Below are positions 47,156 to 59,339 of a stretch of DNA of 64,000 nucleotides, piece after piece. Source of the stretch: Cycas panzhihuaensis (Eukaryota > Cycadophyta); NCBI GenBank assembly GCA_023213395.1, contig CM041465.1:28341741-28405740 (forward strand). Reading direction: 5' to 3'. Each line of letters begins with the position of its first letter. Positions within the stretch are counted from its first letter, which is position 1. The position numbers were made by a program, and so were the translations under genes. The notes beneath the pieces were generated by a model that saw nothing but the letters and a program-made list of their open reading frames with translations, searched no databases and was not told the DNA's origin.

Positions 47156-49001
47156 TAAGTTTTATTTCTGTTAAGTTGTTAATGGGTCCTTCTTTGGTTT
47201 TTGATAGTTAGACTATTTCTTTTCTTCTTTCAAGTTCCTAATAATAGAGTATATTATCATTTTAAATCCTTCAAAGACTATATTATTAGGTCATCTTCTT
47301 CATCCTTTTTCACTCTGATAGCAAAACATTTTAATACATATCTCTTTTAGAGCTCTTAACTCATTTGTTAAGTTCTTTTTTGCTAAATTATTTCTCTTTG
47401 CTTCAATTGAAATTTAAAGTCCATTCAACACTCAAAGGTACTTATGACAAACTTTTACTAAGTAAAGCATCTTATTATTTCCTTTTATTAACTAATACTT
47501 TAAGTTATTTTTATATGGAAAAGAGAAAAAGGAAGAACTCTAGCTAGGATAATCATAAGAACATTAAAAGAACCTCTTAATTTATTTAGGTTTCATTTCA
47601 TTTCCTTTTAAAAGAAAGAAAGAAAATCAAGTAAGCATCTAGGGTACATTATTATATTTTTCCTTAAAGAAAGAAAAAACAAGAAGACATTTTTATTACA
47701 TTAGAAACATTTATGTTACATTCATATTATAGTAAAAGAAAATAAAAAGAGAATTTAGTGTTGCATTTGTAAATCAAAGATATTTAGTTATATTAGGGAA
47801 TGCATTCATATAGTTTTAGTCTTATATTTGTTCATTTTATGTTTTACAAACTTAAAGCTACATATTAGACTTGCATTTAGGATTGCCTGCTTAGTGATCT
47901 CCCTTAGGTTAGGCTCACACTTAATCATTAGGGCCTATTTGATTGACTGGGATGTGACATCTTAAGTATATAAATCCCATCCTTCCCTTAGAAGCAAATA
48001 CATCTCATTGAGAAGGAGTTTTTTATCATCTAGGAACTCACATTACTAACATATAAACTATACCTCCCTTGAGAGTCAATATAACTTTATCCTTATTTCA
48101 AATTCCAAAAGTTATGGTCTCCCATCATATTTTGGTTTGAGAGAGGCTTCATCATTCTCCTTCATCTATAAGTATGATTATATATTAGAGTCAGACATAG
48201 GCATCCCAGGGCCATCCATCCTCACAGACAGATCATCATTAGGTGAGAGAGTCCCTAGTGGCTATCCCCTAATAGGGCCATTAATCTAAGGTTTGACCTC
48301 TCTTATATCCATACACTTGTCAGTCCTCCCTTTCTTTAGAATAGAACGACACAATATTTTTTCTTAAGGATTGGCTAGAGGTCTAGGTTAAGATCCTTTC
48401 TCTAAAACTAAAGCTTAGAAAGGATATAAGAGTAGAAAGCTTTAAGGTGATTAATTAGGGAAAGGTTTCCCTTAGTTCACCTCTTACTTTCTAAGAGATT
48501 GATTATTCTTCTCCCTAACAAAACGGAGATCTTATTGTTTTGGTTGTTCAATTATGTTTCCCTTTATTTAGTCTAGGCTATTTTGGTTATTTTCATTTAT
48601 TTTCTTATAAAAACTAACTAAAATATTATGATAGTTAACTAAAGTAACTTATCTAACTCAAACCACCTTGTATATTCATCAAACATACCTAGAGAGAACA
48701 TCTATTTTTCCTCAAAAAGGGTCAAAAGTCCCTATTTAACCCAACCACCTAAAACTCTTACTTTGAGTTAACCTAGTTGATTAGGCCCATCAACTGAGGC
48801 ACATTTCTTGGTGACCATATTGGGGAGTTGTTAAAGCTTCCTAACTACTCTTATTTCCACTTTTTAAGTACTCTTTTTTTACCTCCAACTATATCTCCAT
48901 ATTTCATACATAGATAATCACCTTTTCTAGTCATGCCTCCTCAACAACCTTTGTACATATCAAGAGTAGGGCAATAACCCTTCAGCCACATGCTCTATAC
49001 T

Positions 49002-49020
49002 CTTGGTAACCTTCTACTGC
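49002..49020 (+). promoter_or_regulatory. PBS-like site of Tat-type element D
   Basis: CTTGGTAACCTTCTACTGC recalls the TTGGCGCC-type PBS of Tat elements, but with changes. Position after the repeat end and before gag is the main support. Confidence 0.4.
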
Positions 49021-49360
49021 TACTTAAAGGTCACTTCTTATAGGTAACATGTAATATTAGTCTAACCAACCTGTTGCCTATGAATCATACCCTCCTCAAA
49101 TACCTCAAGGAGTACTTGTATCTCATCTTTAGATACATCTTACACATTCTTATGAGTAGAACCCACCTCAGGTTGCTTCTACTTATACCTATGGTCATAT
49201 CCTAGTGTAAGAGACTATTGATCAAACGCCTTATATGCATGCATCTTGTTCAAGCATAAGCCCTAGCGGTTATGCTAAGGCCTATCAAACTTATCCACCC
49301 TTTATCTAAGAAAAATCTCCTCCTCATATGACTAAATCACCTAAATACAAGCCTATAAAT

Positions 49361-49980
49361 ATGAAGAGACCCTTTCCATATGAGGTTTTTCCTTATTTCC
49401 TTCCCCCTTTTATTGTTGAGTTACCTACATTTTAGGGGATACATGGGTAGGATACATTAAGTCACATTGAAGTATTCACTTTTGCATATACTTATTATAT
49501 GCCCAATGACCTTCTATTAATAAGATATTTTCCAAGCGTATTATGGGGTAGAACACTTCAATGGTTTTACCAATTATGCTATGGCTTAATCTCCTCATTC
49601 TAATAATAGATCAATGTCTTTATAAGTGACTTTGATGTCACTAGCCCTTTTTTAGTAGAAGAAAAAGCCCTCTTTATGATTAAACAAAAGGATAATAAAC
49701 CTAGAATTAAATTTTGTGAGTATGTCTTAGATCTTAATGAGTTATGTCCCACCCAAATTTTTGAAGAACTACTTCACCAAATCTATGAATCCATTGTATA
49801 AAGAACCCATCAACATGTAAATTCTCTAGTTTCTCACTAGTTAGAGCCTTGTGGTACTAATCTTAAAATGGTTAGCATAGTCATATACTTAAGCCTAATT
49901 CAATCAAAAGAATAGAAAACTAGTATGTTTCATATAAAGGTAGTTACCCAATTGATGTATTCCACTACTCCCTCATAGTA
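49361..49980 (+). pseudogene. gag: Gag of Tat-type element D
   Basis: The ATG at 49361 starts MKRPFPYEVFPYFLPPF. The core follows in one frame: VELPTF, stop, GIHG, then LSHIEVFTFAYTYYMPNDLL, LIRYFPSVLWGRTLQWFYQL, FISDFDVTSPFLVEEKA, KFCEYVLDLNELCPTQIFEE and LHQIYESIV. LQWFYQL and the F-I-x-x-F block match the Tat gag at 2.1-2.5 kb (LKWFYRL). Stops are at about 49433, 49448, 49598 and 49799. This is the capsid region; no zinc knuckle is seen. Confidence 0.75.
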
Positions 49981-51036
49981 AGATGCAGGGTAATTGATTA
50001 CAACCAATCTTATAGGTATCTTCCTTATTAGTAGCACTATACATTCTTTTGTACCTCTCCTTAAGTTAGGTTATGAGCCTTTTTTGGACTAGTCTATCCC
50101 TAAAATAGATTCACAACCTACAAATGAGGGCTCGGGTTCCTCTAATAGTGATGAGATCTTAGAACCTATCATTGACCTATCTTCTATTTCTAATTAAAAA
50201 ATACTTGAAGAAACCTATTGTGATCCAATCAATCAACTCAATGAGCTTCCTCTTGGGTATGATACTTTCCTTGACGAGGTTCCAAATTTATTCACTAAGC
50301 CTTTTGCTAGTCCTAACTTGCAAGCACCTAAGGGGTCTTATTTTGATGACCTGAGCTTATTAGATTGGGAAAATCACCCTTTAGAAAGTGCTAAACCTAA
50401 GTAATTAGAAGAGGAGATTTAATCCTAAGATGTCAAGATTAATCTATCTATTTCCACTATTAATTAATCTACCTCACATTGGGTTAGAATTAATTCACAA
50501 GGTCTTTCCATTGTCTTCAATAGACCTACTACATCCATGTTTATTTTTCTTGTTGTATAGTAAACACTATGGATGATTCCATGAGTACTAACCTTATCTT
50601 CTACCACATACCCACTAAGGCAAGCTGGGTGCTTCAAAATTAATCTAAACCTAGAGTCTTTCCCTTATTTATGTCTTGGAGAACCTCCATTGAGTCTTTC
50701 TAACAATAATTTTGGAAGCCCCCTCTCTAACACTTTGTCTTAATTGCATTATGAGGAGGTCTCTTTGGCAAGAGATGATATAATCCATATGAAGCCTTTA
50801 CAAGAAATTGCTTTAACTCATACCAATTCTTGTTAGAGTTGATTTTATACAACTCATCCCTCAATCCATCCTAGTCATCCACCCTTCCTTCCAAAGTCTT
50901 AAACACTCTATTCCTACTAAGTCAATTCTATTTCTTTTTAAGGAAAGGAATCTAATGTAATTGGGATTAACCTTTTCTATAGTTCTAGTGCCAACTAGTA
51001 AACTAAGACATTTATTAGACTTTTCTCCTAAGGGGA
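49981..51036 (+). pseudogene. Ser/Pro/Asp-rich Gag-Pol linker of element D
   Basis: At about 50090-50400 the frame reads GSGSSNSDEILEPI, then LGYDTFLDEVPNLFTKPF and SYFDDLSLLDWENHPLES. This is acidic and Ser-rich, like the linker at 4147-4977. No protease or RT motif is readable. The segment is cut at 51036 by the Gypsy insertion and resumes at 57213. Confidence 0.45.
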
Positions 51037-51880
51037 TGATCCAGGAGGATCTACCATATGTTTATAGGATGTAGAAAATGCTAGGCATTGGCATAACTGA
51101 AAGAGATATGGCCAAATGGTATCAAAATTATATGAAATTTTGTGTAAAGGTATAAGACACATCCCACTAGATGTTTACAAAATGTGGGGTTCAGAAAATA
51201 TCATTTGATTAGAGTTCAAGCCTTGTTTTACATAAAATTAATCCCACAGCTAGCAGAAAAAAATAACAAATACATATTATCATTAAATGAATAAAAATGT
51301 AGCCAAATGACATCCAAATGAGCTAAAATTTTGACGAAGTGGAGGGGGCATGTGTTCTTATACATGTACCAAATTTGAGCTAATTTGGAGTCTATTGAGA
51401 TTAGTTACAAGCTGCAACATTTTAAGAATTGCATGAAGGCCACTTGGACAACATGCATTCTGGTGGTTAGTGGTTATACTTGCATGATTGCCACTTGTTA
51501 AACATGCATTTTTGGTTTCTTTCTATAAATTGAGCCCTACTATAGGTTGGAGATGAGGGTTCTTGGAGACTTGACTTGGGAAGCATTTTGGAGGGTTGGA
51601 GTCCCCCTTATGGTATAATTGTATCATTTATTCCTTGTAATTTTACCATTCTTTTGTTAGTTGATTTCTCCACCATTGAATGGAGATTTTCATAGTTTAA
51701 TAAAAGTACTACTCCTCATACTTTTGGATCAATGTCAAGAATAAATGATTTGGTTTAGAATTTCCTTTCGTGGGCTCATTATTATTTTGGTGTTATTGAG
51801 ATTTCTACACTAACTCCCAGGATCTCAAGGAGAAAAGGTTGATAATTAACTTCTTCACCAACTAAGCTCTTTTGGGATCA
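51037..51880 (+). repeat. 5' LTR of Gypsy element 5
   Basis: It starts TGATCCAGGAGGATCTACC and ends TTTGGGATCA. TCTATAAATTGAGCC (about 51521) is a likely TATA box. Confidence 0.95.
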
Positions 51881-51885
51881 TATTT

Positions 51886-51898
51886 TGGTATCAAAGCC
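51886..51898 (+). promoter_or_regulatory. Primer-binding site of Gypsy element 5
   Basis: TGGTATCAAAGCC, one base from the iMet-type PBS, lies five bases after the LTR. Confidence 0.88.
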
Positions 51899-51923
51899 TG
51901 TGATCTTTGTTGTAGGGACTTGA

Positions 51924-52730
51924 ATGGTACAAACAAGGAAAGGATACAAAGAGAAAGATGAAGACTTTCTTGTGTTACAATCACCAAGAAGACAAAGAAA
52001 GAATCCAAGCACCATGGCTAAAAAAGAAGATGGAGAAATTAGATTTGAAAAGCTTGAGAAGAACATAGAAGCCTTGATGCAAATGATGACCCAACTTCTA
52101 CCTCTAGTCAAGGGAAAAGCCAAAGAGAAGGAAGTTGAAGGAGGATCCACATATGACCACAACCATGAAGAGGAAGAGGAGGAGACCTTAAAGCACTCTT
52201 TTGAAGAAAGCAAAGGTACTTCATCTCATCAACCCTTCAAGGTGGAGGCAAAGTTGGATATTCCAACTTGTAATGGAGAGGTAAATGATGAAAAGTTGGA
52301 CCATTGGTTGGATCAACTTGAAACCTACTTCATAATTTATGCTTATAGTAATGCTCAAAAGCTTTCATTTACTAGGCTCAAGTTGTGTAAACATGCATTA
52401 ACATGGTGGAATGCATATTTGAAGACTCATGATGTATCTTCTTTTTCATTGATGGATTTTAAGAAAATAATAAAGAAGCAATTCTACCCCATAGGTTATG
52501 AGGAAGACTAATGGGTCACTTGGTAATATTTACACCAAGGAAGAGGTGTAAGTGTCCAAGACTATACTTCTTTATTTTTTAGGCATGGCATGCTACTTGG
52601 TATTAATATGGATGAACATGTCACTCTTATGAAATTCATTAAAGGATTACATGAATACATAAGGAAGGAACTAAGGCTTTTTAAGGTTTAATCCATTGGA
52701 GAAGCAAGTAGAATGGCTGTGGCAATAGAA
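51924..52730 (+). pseudogene. gag: Gypsy element 5 Gag
   Basis: The ATG at 51924 opens 195 codons. A charged N-terminus with a short coiled-coil-like stretch (FEKLEKNIEALMQMMTQL) and an acidic run (EEEEEET) is followed by the Retrotrans_gag core (GEVNDEKLDHWLDQLETYF, RLKLCKHALTWWNAYL, DFKKIIKKQFYP). A TAA at 52509 interrupts it; the same frame continues (VSVQDYTSLFFRHGM, LIKFIKGLHEY-like) with stops at about 52524 and 52689. It shares its frame with the next segment. Confidence 0.85.
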
Positions 52731-53640
52731 AGTAAAAGTAAGAAATCTACATTCATGTCTAAAGATTCTACTTTTAGTTCTAATAAGTATGAAAAGAATC
52801 CTAAATTATACTCATCTAAAAGGCAAGAAGGGAAGAAGAAAAGAACTAATTTTATTAAAAGTTCTAACTATTATGAGTATTGTGATATTAGTGGTCATAT
52901 TACAATAAAGTGTTGGAAGTTGTATCCAAAGCTAAAGCCAAAGCATATCAAGGATATGGAATTAAGAAAGAAGGAAAAAGGGAAAGCACTACTTTCTGAG
53001 GTGGAGATTCAAAGTGAAGGCGAAGAAGAGAAGGTTACTCTACTTACAAATTATGAAGATGATGCTACAAGGGAGGAACTATTTCACTTGAAGCTTCAAG
53101 TAGGAAATAGTATTATTGGTGCCATTATAGATTTGGGGAGCCAAAAGAATTTGATCTCAGAAAGTTTGGTAAAGAGCATTGGGTTGGTAACTACTTCTCA
53201 CCCTCACCCATATCCTCTTGGTTGGATCCATAAAGATGTGGAAATACAAATATCAAAGCAATGTACACTTAAATTTTCCATTATTAATGATTTTGTTGAT
53301 GAAGTAATATGTGATGTGGTTCCATTAGATGTATGCCATGTTGTGCTTGGGAGTCCCTACTTGTGGGATCGAGATGCACTCTTCTATCGAAGGGGGAGAA
53401 AGTATCGGTTGATGAAGGATAACAAGGGCTTCATCATAAAGGCCACAAAGAAGCACTTGGATAAGATAGCATTAATTTTAGCTACTCAAGCAAAAAGGAT
53501 GATCAATGCATGTGGTAAATTCGTCATCTTAATGGTAAGGAGAAAAGAAGAGCCAGGAGATGAAGAAGGTCCTTCTACTCACACTCTTCTTATATCACCT
53601 AAACAAATGCAATAAATTGAGGAGTTAAAGACAAGGTATG
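52731..53640 (+). pseudogene. Gypsy element 5 nucleocapsid and protease
   Basis: The frame 52713-53615 holds a Lys-rich region and a zinc knuckle, CDISGHITIKCWKLYP, whose first Cys is Tyr (YYEYC), so it is incomplete. The retropepsin follows: LKLQVGNSIIGAIIDLGSQ with D-L-G-S in place of D-S/T-G, then NLISESLVKSIGL, DVVPLDVCHVVLGSPYLW and the C-terminal KGFIIKAT. It stops at 53613; the sequence then reads on into the RT N-terminus. Confidence 0.8.
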
Positions 53641-54950
53641 ATATTCTATTTCAACATGTTGATGGGCTACCACCAAAGAGAAAGATAGAGCATGAAATCA
53701 CTCTTATAGGAGATGCACCATTACCTAATATTGCTTTGTATAGGCACTCCATTGTAAAGAATAATGAGATAAAGAGGCAAGTTGAGGAGTTGCTTGATCA
53801 AGGGGTCATAAGACCTTCATGTTCAAGAAGGATGGAGGATGGAGAATGTGTATAGACTTTCGTGCTTTGAATAAAATTACAATTAAAAATCGCTACCCTT
53901 TGCCTCGCATAGATGATTTGCTTGATCAAATTCAGCATGCTTGTTATTTTACTAAATTGGATTTGAAAAGTAGTTATCACCAAGTTAGGGTCAAGGAGGA
54001 GGACACATGGAAGAGAGACTTCAAAACAAAGCAAGGACTCTTTGAGTGGATGGTTATGCCTTTCAGATTGTGTAATGCTCCTACAACATTCATGAGACTA
54101 ATGAATGAAATGTTAAGGCCTTACTTGGATAATTTTGTTGTTGTTTATCTTGATTACATTTTGATTTTCAGCAACATATGGGAGGAACATTTGCCGCACA
54201 TAGAAGAAGTTTTAAAGACTATGTCTAAGCATCATTTTAAGCTTAATGTAAAGAAGTGTGAATTTGGCAAGGAGAACTTGATCTTCTTAGGCTTTGTGGT
54301 TGGAGGAGGAAAGTTGAGCATCGATCCACTCAAGACTCAAGCCATTCTCAAATGGCCTAGGCCAACAAATATCATAGAGGTGAGAAGTTTTTTAGGAGTT
54401 TGTCAATACTTGAGAAAGTTTATTCTTCATTTCTCACAGGTTGCAACACCTCTACATGGATTGACAAAATCTAGTAAAACGTTTACTTGGGGTTCCAAGG
54501 AGGAAGAAGCTTTTCTTCTTTTAAAGAAGAAAATTTGTGAAACACTAGTTTTAGCAATGCTAAATTTGCAAAGGCCTTTTAAAGTAGAAGCTGATGTAAG
54601 TGGAAATGCGATGGGAGTTGTCCTTATTCAAGATGGGAAGCCTATTGCTTACCACTCGAAAGTCTTCACCCCTCAAGTGAAGAACTACCCAACATATGAT
54701 CGAGAAATGTTCGCACTTCATTAAGCATGCAAGCATTGGAGGTCATACTTACTCAGAAACGAGGTTGTAGTTCATACTGATCATAAGCCTCTTTAATTTT
54801 TACAAACCTAAAGTAAATTACAGTAAGCAAGACACATGAAGTGGATGAGTTATTTACAACAACAATTCGATATTGTAATTAAGTACAAAAAGGGATCTAA
54901 TAACAAAATTGTTGATATGTTATCTAGACCACCTTGTTCCACTTCTTCTT
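53641..54950 (+). pseudogene. pol: Gypsy element 5 reverse transcriptase and RNase H
   Basis: The RT N-terminus (PKRKIEHEITLIGDAPLP, QVEELLDQGVIRPS) is in the gag frame up to about 53818. The frame then changes with loss of about eight codons, and RT continues from 53819: KKDGGWRMCIDFRALNKIT, NRYPLPRIDDLLDQI, FTKLDLKSSYHQVRV, MPFRLCNAPTTFMRLM. The catalytic box reads VVVYLDYILIFS (54146-54157 Y-L-D-Y), so the second Asp of Y-x-D-D is lost. RNase H shows KVEADVSGNAMGVVL, PIAYHSKVF, NYPTYDREMFALH, stop, and HTDHKPL. The lineage is Gypsy, chromovirus-like in its motifs, but I cannot assign it firmly. Confidence 0.88.
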
Positions 54951-56250
54951 CTACTTTTGTCTGTAGTTCTCTTATGAGTTTGCAGGTGGAGCCAATGCAT
55001 CATGAAGAGTACAAAGACTTGTACCATGAAGATGAAGCTTTGAAGGAAGAATTAGAGAACCTAGCGAAAGGAAGACCTTCCCAGCTTGCTTGGAAGAATG
55101 GTCTACTTTTTAAAGGGGAGCAGCTCTATGTTCCATCAAAAGGAGACAAGATCAAGTGGCTTAGAGAAGCCCATACTTCTAAAGTAGATGGTCACTTTGG
55201 TATAGAGAAGACTTTAGCAAACTTGAGAAGATATGTTGTATGGCCAAAAATGCAAAATGATATAAAAAAATATGTAAAAAGATGTGTAATGTGTAATACT
55301 TTTGAGCCTTCTTCTAGAAAATTAGGATTGTATACACCACTTCCTATTCTCACTAGACCTTGGGAAAGTATCTCCATTGATTTCTTAAGGGGACTTCCCA
55401 TGACTAGGAAGGGACATGATTATCTCTTTGTTGTTGTAGATAAGTTCAGTAAAATGATATGTCTAATACCTTATAAGAAGATAGTCATAGGTACAGGAGT
55501 AGCTAAGTTATTCTTCGAGCATGTATGGAAGAATTTTGGCTTGCCTTCTTCCATCATTTCAGATCAGGACACTCAATTCCTTTCATCATTTTGGAAGTCA
55601 CTATAGGAGATGATGGATACCAAATTGAAGAGGAGTACAAGTTTCCATCCTCAAACAGATGGATAAACTGAAGTAGTGAATAGAACTTTGGTACATTTAT
55701 TAAGGGGATACAATTCCAAGCATCCAAAGACTTGGGATGAATCATTGGCTTTTTTACAATTTGTATTTAATAGAGCAATGCATGCATCACACTCTAAAGC
55801 ACCTTTTGAAGTTTGTTTGGGATACTTACCTCAAAGTCTATTTGACTTAGAGTTTTCCATGCAAGATAAGGAAGGATCTGTCAAACAGAAGGAGGAGCAT
55901 GACAAGGCTTTAAGATACTTAGAGAAGATCTAGAGAGTCCACAAAGAAGTATATGATCAACTTCTAAGGACTCAATAAAAGTACAAGGAAAGACATGACA
56001 AGCATAGGCAAGAGTGTACTTTTCAAGAAGGAGATTTAGTATGGTGATACTTGAGCAAGGAGATATTAAAAGAAGAAGGCAAGAAACTCAAACCTATAAG
56101 GTATGGACCATTCAAGATTTTGAGAAAAGTAGGTGGTAATGCTTTCCAACTTGATCTTCCACCTTATATGTAAATATATTTAGTAGTAAATGCTGAATAC
56201 TTAAAACTCTTTGAGCCCTTAAAACTCTTGGAGTAGCAGGGCAATTACCT
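54951..56250 (+). pseudogene. Gypsy element 5 integrase
   Basis: The zinc-binding H-x-H and C-x-x-C are intact: AHTSKVDGHFGIEKT and KRCVMCNTF. The core has WESISIDFLRGLPM, SDQDTQFLSSFW (Asp codon 55562-55564) and TEVVNRTLVHLL (Glu codon 55670-55672), D-35-E, all kept. The C-terminal domain follows (KLKPIRYGPFKILRKVGG, AFQLDLPPYM) and ends LKLFEPLKLLE. No clear chromodomain follows. Stops at 55604, 55666, 55931, 55976, 56046 and 56171 break it. Confidence 0.88.
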
Positions 56251-56338
56251 AGTAAGGCCAAGTGGTTTAGTAGGCAACAAGGAGAACAACACTTCCCCCA
56301 TCTCCAATTCTAAGCCAAACAGGAGTTGGCTATTTTCC

Positions 56339-56354
56339 AAGGAAGGGGGAGCCA
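56339..56354 (+). promoter_or_regulatory. Polypurine tract of Gypsy element 5
   Basis: AAGGAAGGGGGAGCCA precedes the 3' LTR start. Confidence 0.85.
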
Positions 56355-57212
56355 TGATCGAGGAGGATCTACCATATGTTTACAGGATGCAGAAAATGCT
56401 AGGCATTGGCATAACTGAAAGAGATATGGCCAAATGGTATCAAAATTATATGAAATTTTGTGTAAAGGTAGAAGACACATCCCACTAGATGTTTACAAAA
56501 GGTGGGGTTCATAAAATATCATTTGATTAGAGTTCAAGCCTTGTTTTTCATAAAATTAATCCTACAGCTAGCAGAAAAAAATAACAAATACATATTATTG
56601 TTAAATGAATAAAAATATAGCCAAATGACATCCAAATAAGCTAAAATTTTTAAGAAGAAGAGGGGACATGTGTTCCTATATGTGTACCAAATTTGAGCTA
56701 AATTGGAGTCCGTTAAGATTAGTTACAAGCCTTAGATTTTTAAGAATTGCATGAAGGCCACTTGGACAATATGCATTCTGGTGGTTAGTGGTTATACTTG
56801 CATGATTGCCACTCGTTAAACATGCAATTTTGGTTTCTTTCTATAAATTGAGACCTACTACAGATTGGAGAGGGGGGTTCTTGGAGACTTGACTTGGGAA
56901 GCATCCTTGGAGAAGAATTTTAGAGGGTTGGAGTCCCCCTTATGGTATAATTGTATCATTTATTCCTTGTAATTTTACCATTCTTTTGCTAGTTGATTTC
57001 TCCACTATTAAATGGAGATTTTCATAGTTTAATAAAAGTACTACTCCTCATACTTTTGGATCAATGTCAATAATAAATGATTTGGTGTAGAATTTCCTTT
57101 CATGAGCTCATTGTTGTTTTGATGTTATTGAGATTTCTACACAAACTCCCAAGATCTCAAGGAGAAAAGGTTGATAATTAACTTCTTCACCAACTAAGCT
57201 CTTTTGGGATCA
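56355..57212 (+). repeat. 3' LTR of Gypsy element 5
   Basis: Partner of 51037-51880. It has about 15 extra bases near 56904 (CTTGGAGAAGAATTT) and is followed by the GGGGA duplicate. Confidence 0.95.
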
Positions 57213-58905
57213 GGGGAATAGTAAGTCTAAGGATTCTTTTAATAATTTACCTCCTAATTTTTCTTAGGATTATAATGACACAAAGCCATTACACTTCATT
57301 ACAACCCCTTGTATCATTCTAAGTCCCTTATCTTAGTTATTCTTTCCTTTATACTTTGATAACCAGTTCCTTACATTATAAGCTTTAAGGTAACCCTTAT
57401 TATTAAAGATCTTCTTAACTAAGAGAGGGTTCTTATTCATCTAAATGACCTCTAATCCATCATAAACTTAGACACAAATTAACTCTATAGTAATTATAAA
57501 TTATAGCTCTAAAAACCCCTCTACTAATGAGCATAAACAATCTATGGTAGGCTAAATATTTCACCTCCTCCTAGCATTCACATTTGTGGGGCACCACTCT
57601 AAAAGTGAGTATAAATTAAATGCAGATACCTTATCATCTTAAAACTATAAAATAACGAAAGATACATGCCTATATCATTCCCTCTTCCTTCACTTCATTC
57701 TTAGTCCTCTTAGCTTTCACTACCCCATAACTTAGCTTAATACAATGGTCCTCCATTATTAGTGCAATTATTCAACTTCCTCATCTAGTATATAGCTTTC
57801 TTTACTTTTGAACAAAGCTCATCCAAAGTGTAACTAGGTTATAACTAACTACAACTAAGTTGAAACTAGTTATAACCAAGTGTAACCAAGTACCACCATG
57901 TATAACTTAGAGTCCAACCAACTATGACCAAGTGCAATTAGACCATTTCAAAGACCATAAGTAGTTAGTTAAGATTGATTTTATGACCTCTTACATAATC
58001 CATAAATCATTCCCAAATAAAATTCTATCTGTATAAGTGACCTTAATAAATGTAACTTCCTCCATGATTCATTAGGCACCTAATACTAAAGTTAATTCCA
58101 TTGGTAGTCCCCCTATTACTCCATAATAATTAGTTATTTATGGCCTTTCCCTCTATCCCCAAGAAGCACTTTGATCGAATATCTTGTAAATACCTATGGT
58201 TCTTCTCTTAAGGGTGTGACTTCAGTCTTCTTATCACTTGTGTCTCCCTAAACCCTAATCCCCCATGGTTTGGCTAATCATGACCATACTCTCCTAAGTT
58301 TACTAGTTAACCCCATCCACCAAATCTTGATGAATATTGTGTGATGGTCATAGTCATTTATTTCTTAATAGGAATGAGAGTGGGTGTGATGAATCATCTA
58401 GAAAGTTGATTAAGTGATGCTAGCTTCATCATGACCCTCATCTAAATTTTCATATAGAGTAACAACCTTCCCTCACCAAAAGAAAAAATCAAAAAGAAGA
58501 AAAAAAGAGAGAAAAAGATAAAGAAAACAAAAATTTATGTATATATTATACATAATTGCTAGCACCCTTCTAGTATCTAGGATAAGCCACATGTCAACTC
58601 CATCCCCACCTACATTATATAGTTTAAATCTAATTATATGTGTCATATAAGAGCTTTGGATCTAATTGTTTGGGACCACCATGACCTCAATTATGATCAA
58701 AACCTATTCAACATATGGAAGGTTATACTTTAACTTAGTAATTGTTGGTCCCCATGATGAAATCAAACCATGAAGTTTGTAGTTATATTGAAGCTAATTC
58801 ACACCATTGGTAATTAATTCTTACACCTTCCCCATATTCATCAGCTTGTCTTTAAGTTTGTATTATTCCCTATTATGTCTTTAAACATCTATATCAATGA
58901 TAGGA
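57213..58905 (+). other. Interior of Tat-type element D, no pol recognised
   Basis: After the Gypsy insertion the element-D sequence resumes, but I find no protease, RT or integrase motif on either strand. It contains a lone unit (57496-57560, ATAAATTATAGC...CTACTAATGAGCATAAAC) related to the 94-bp repeats at 59340-59610, and a degenerate short-period stretch near 57828-57950 (AACTAAGTT, ATAACCAAGTGTAACCAAG). Confidence 0.5.
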
Positions 58906-59110
58906 GCTGAGGTAACCCTAGAGTATGTGTTATAGCTTGGGTTGTCCATGTTCATAGAGGGACTATTCTCACTACTATCAATTTCTTTATCTCTCAAGCA
59001 ACTAATAATGAATCTAAGTATCTAGTTATTATAGGAGATTTTACTAATATCCTCAATAGACCTATGACCTTATTATTAAACACTCAAATTATAGTCTACA
59101 AACTTACTTA
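58906..59110 (+). pseudogene. Additional RNase H remnant of Tat-type element D
   Basis: The frame reads S, stop, GNPRVCVIAWVVHVHRG, then FFISQATNNESKYLVIIGDF. This matches the pattern of the extra RNase H at 15841 (GSCGNPGP, ITWILHDPSG, PEATNNKVEHIVVIEAL), with G-N-P, the W-V-x-H strand and A-T-N-N-E. It is badly decayed, and only the first half is clear. It is the only catalytic-domain trace downstream of gag in this element. Confidence 0.6.
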
Positions 59111-59339
59111 TTTTTATTAGACTTGTTCAAACCATTTATATTCTGTACTCAATAGGGTTACTATCCTATTATTATAATTTTCATCTATTACAATTCAATA
59201 CATTCTAAAAACTCTAAATATTAAATCTAAATTCCTTGCCTCCTATATAATTGAACATCATCATTCATATCCTAGCTCAAGGGCACTTTTTCTTTTTTGT
59301 TTATAAGTCAAGAAAATATTTTCCCTTTGCATAAAGAAG

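Larger units (their letters stand above)
45630..49006 (+). repeat. 3.4-kb direct repeat copy 2, probable 5' LTR of Tat-type element D
   Basis: This is an uninterrupted copy of the repeat, with 21-bp units (46020-46200), a TATA box (46470-46477) and a microsatellite cluster not present in copy 1. It ends TATACTCTTGG. A PBS-like TTGGTAACC overlaps the end, and a Tat-type gag starts about 350 bp later, which supports the LTR reading. Confidence 0.7.
51037..57212 (+). mobile_element. Gypsy element 5, full length, degenerate
   Basis: This 6176-bp element has LTRs of 844 and 858 bp (TGATC...GGGATCA), an iMet-type PBS, a PPT and a perfect target-site duplication, GGGGA (51032-51036, 57213-57217). 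The gene order is GAG, PR, RT, RNH, INT. The LTRs differ by about 5% plus a 15-bp length difference. It is inserted in the interior of Tat-type element D. Confidence 0.94.
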
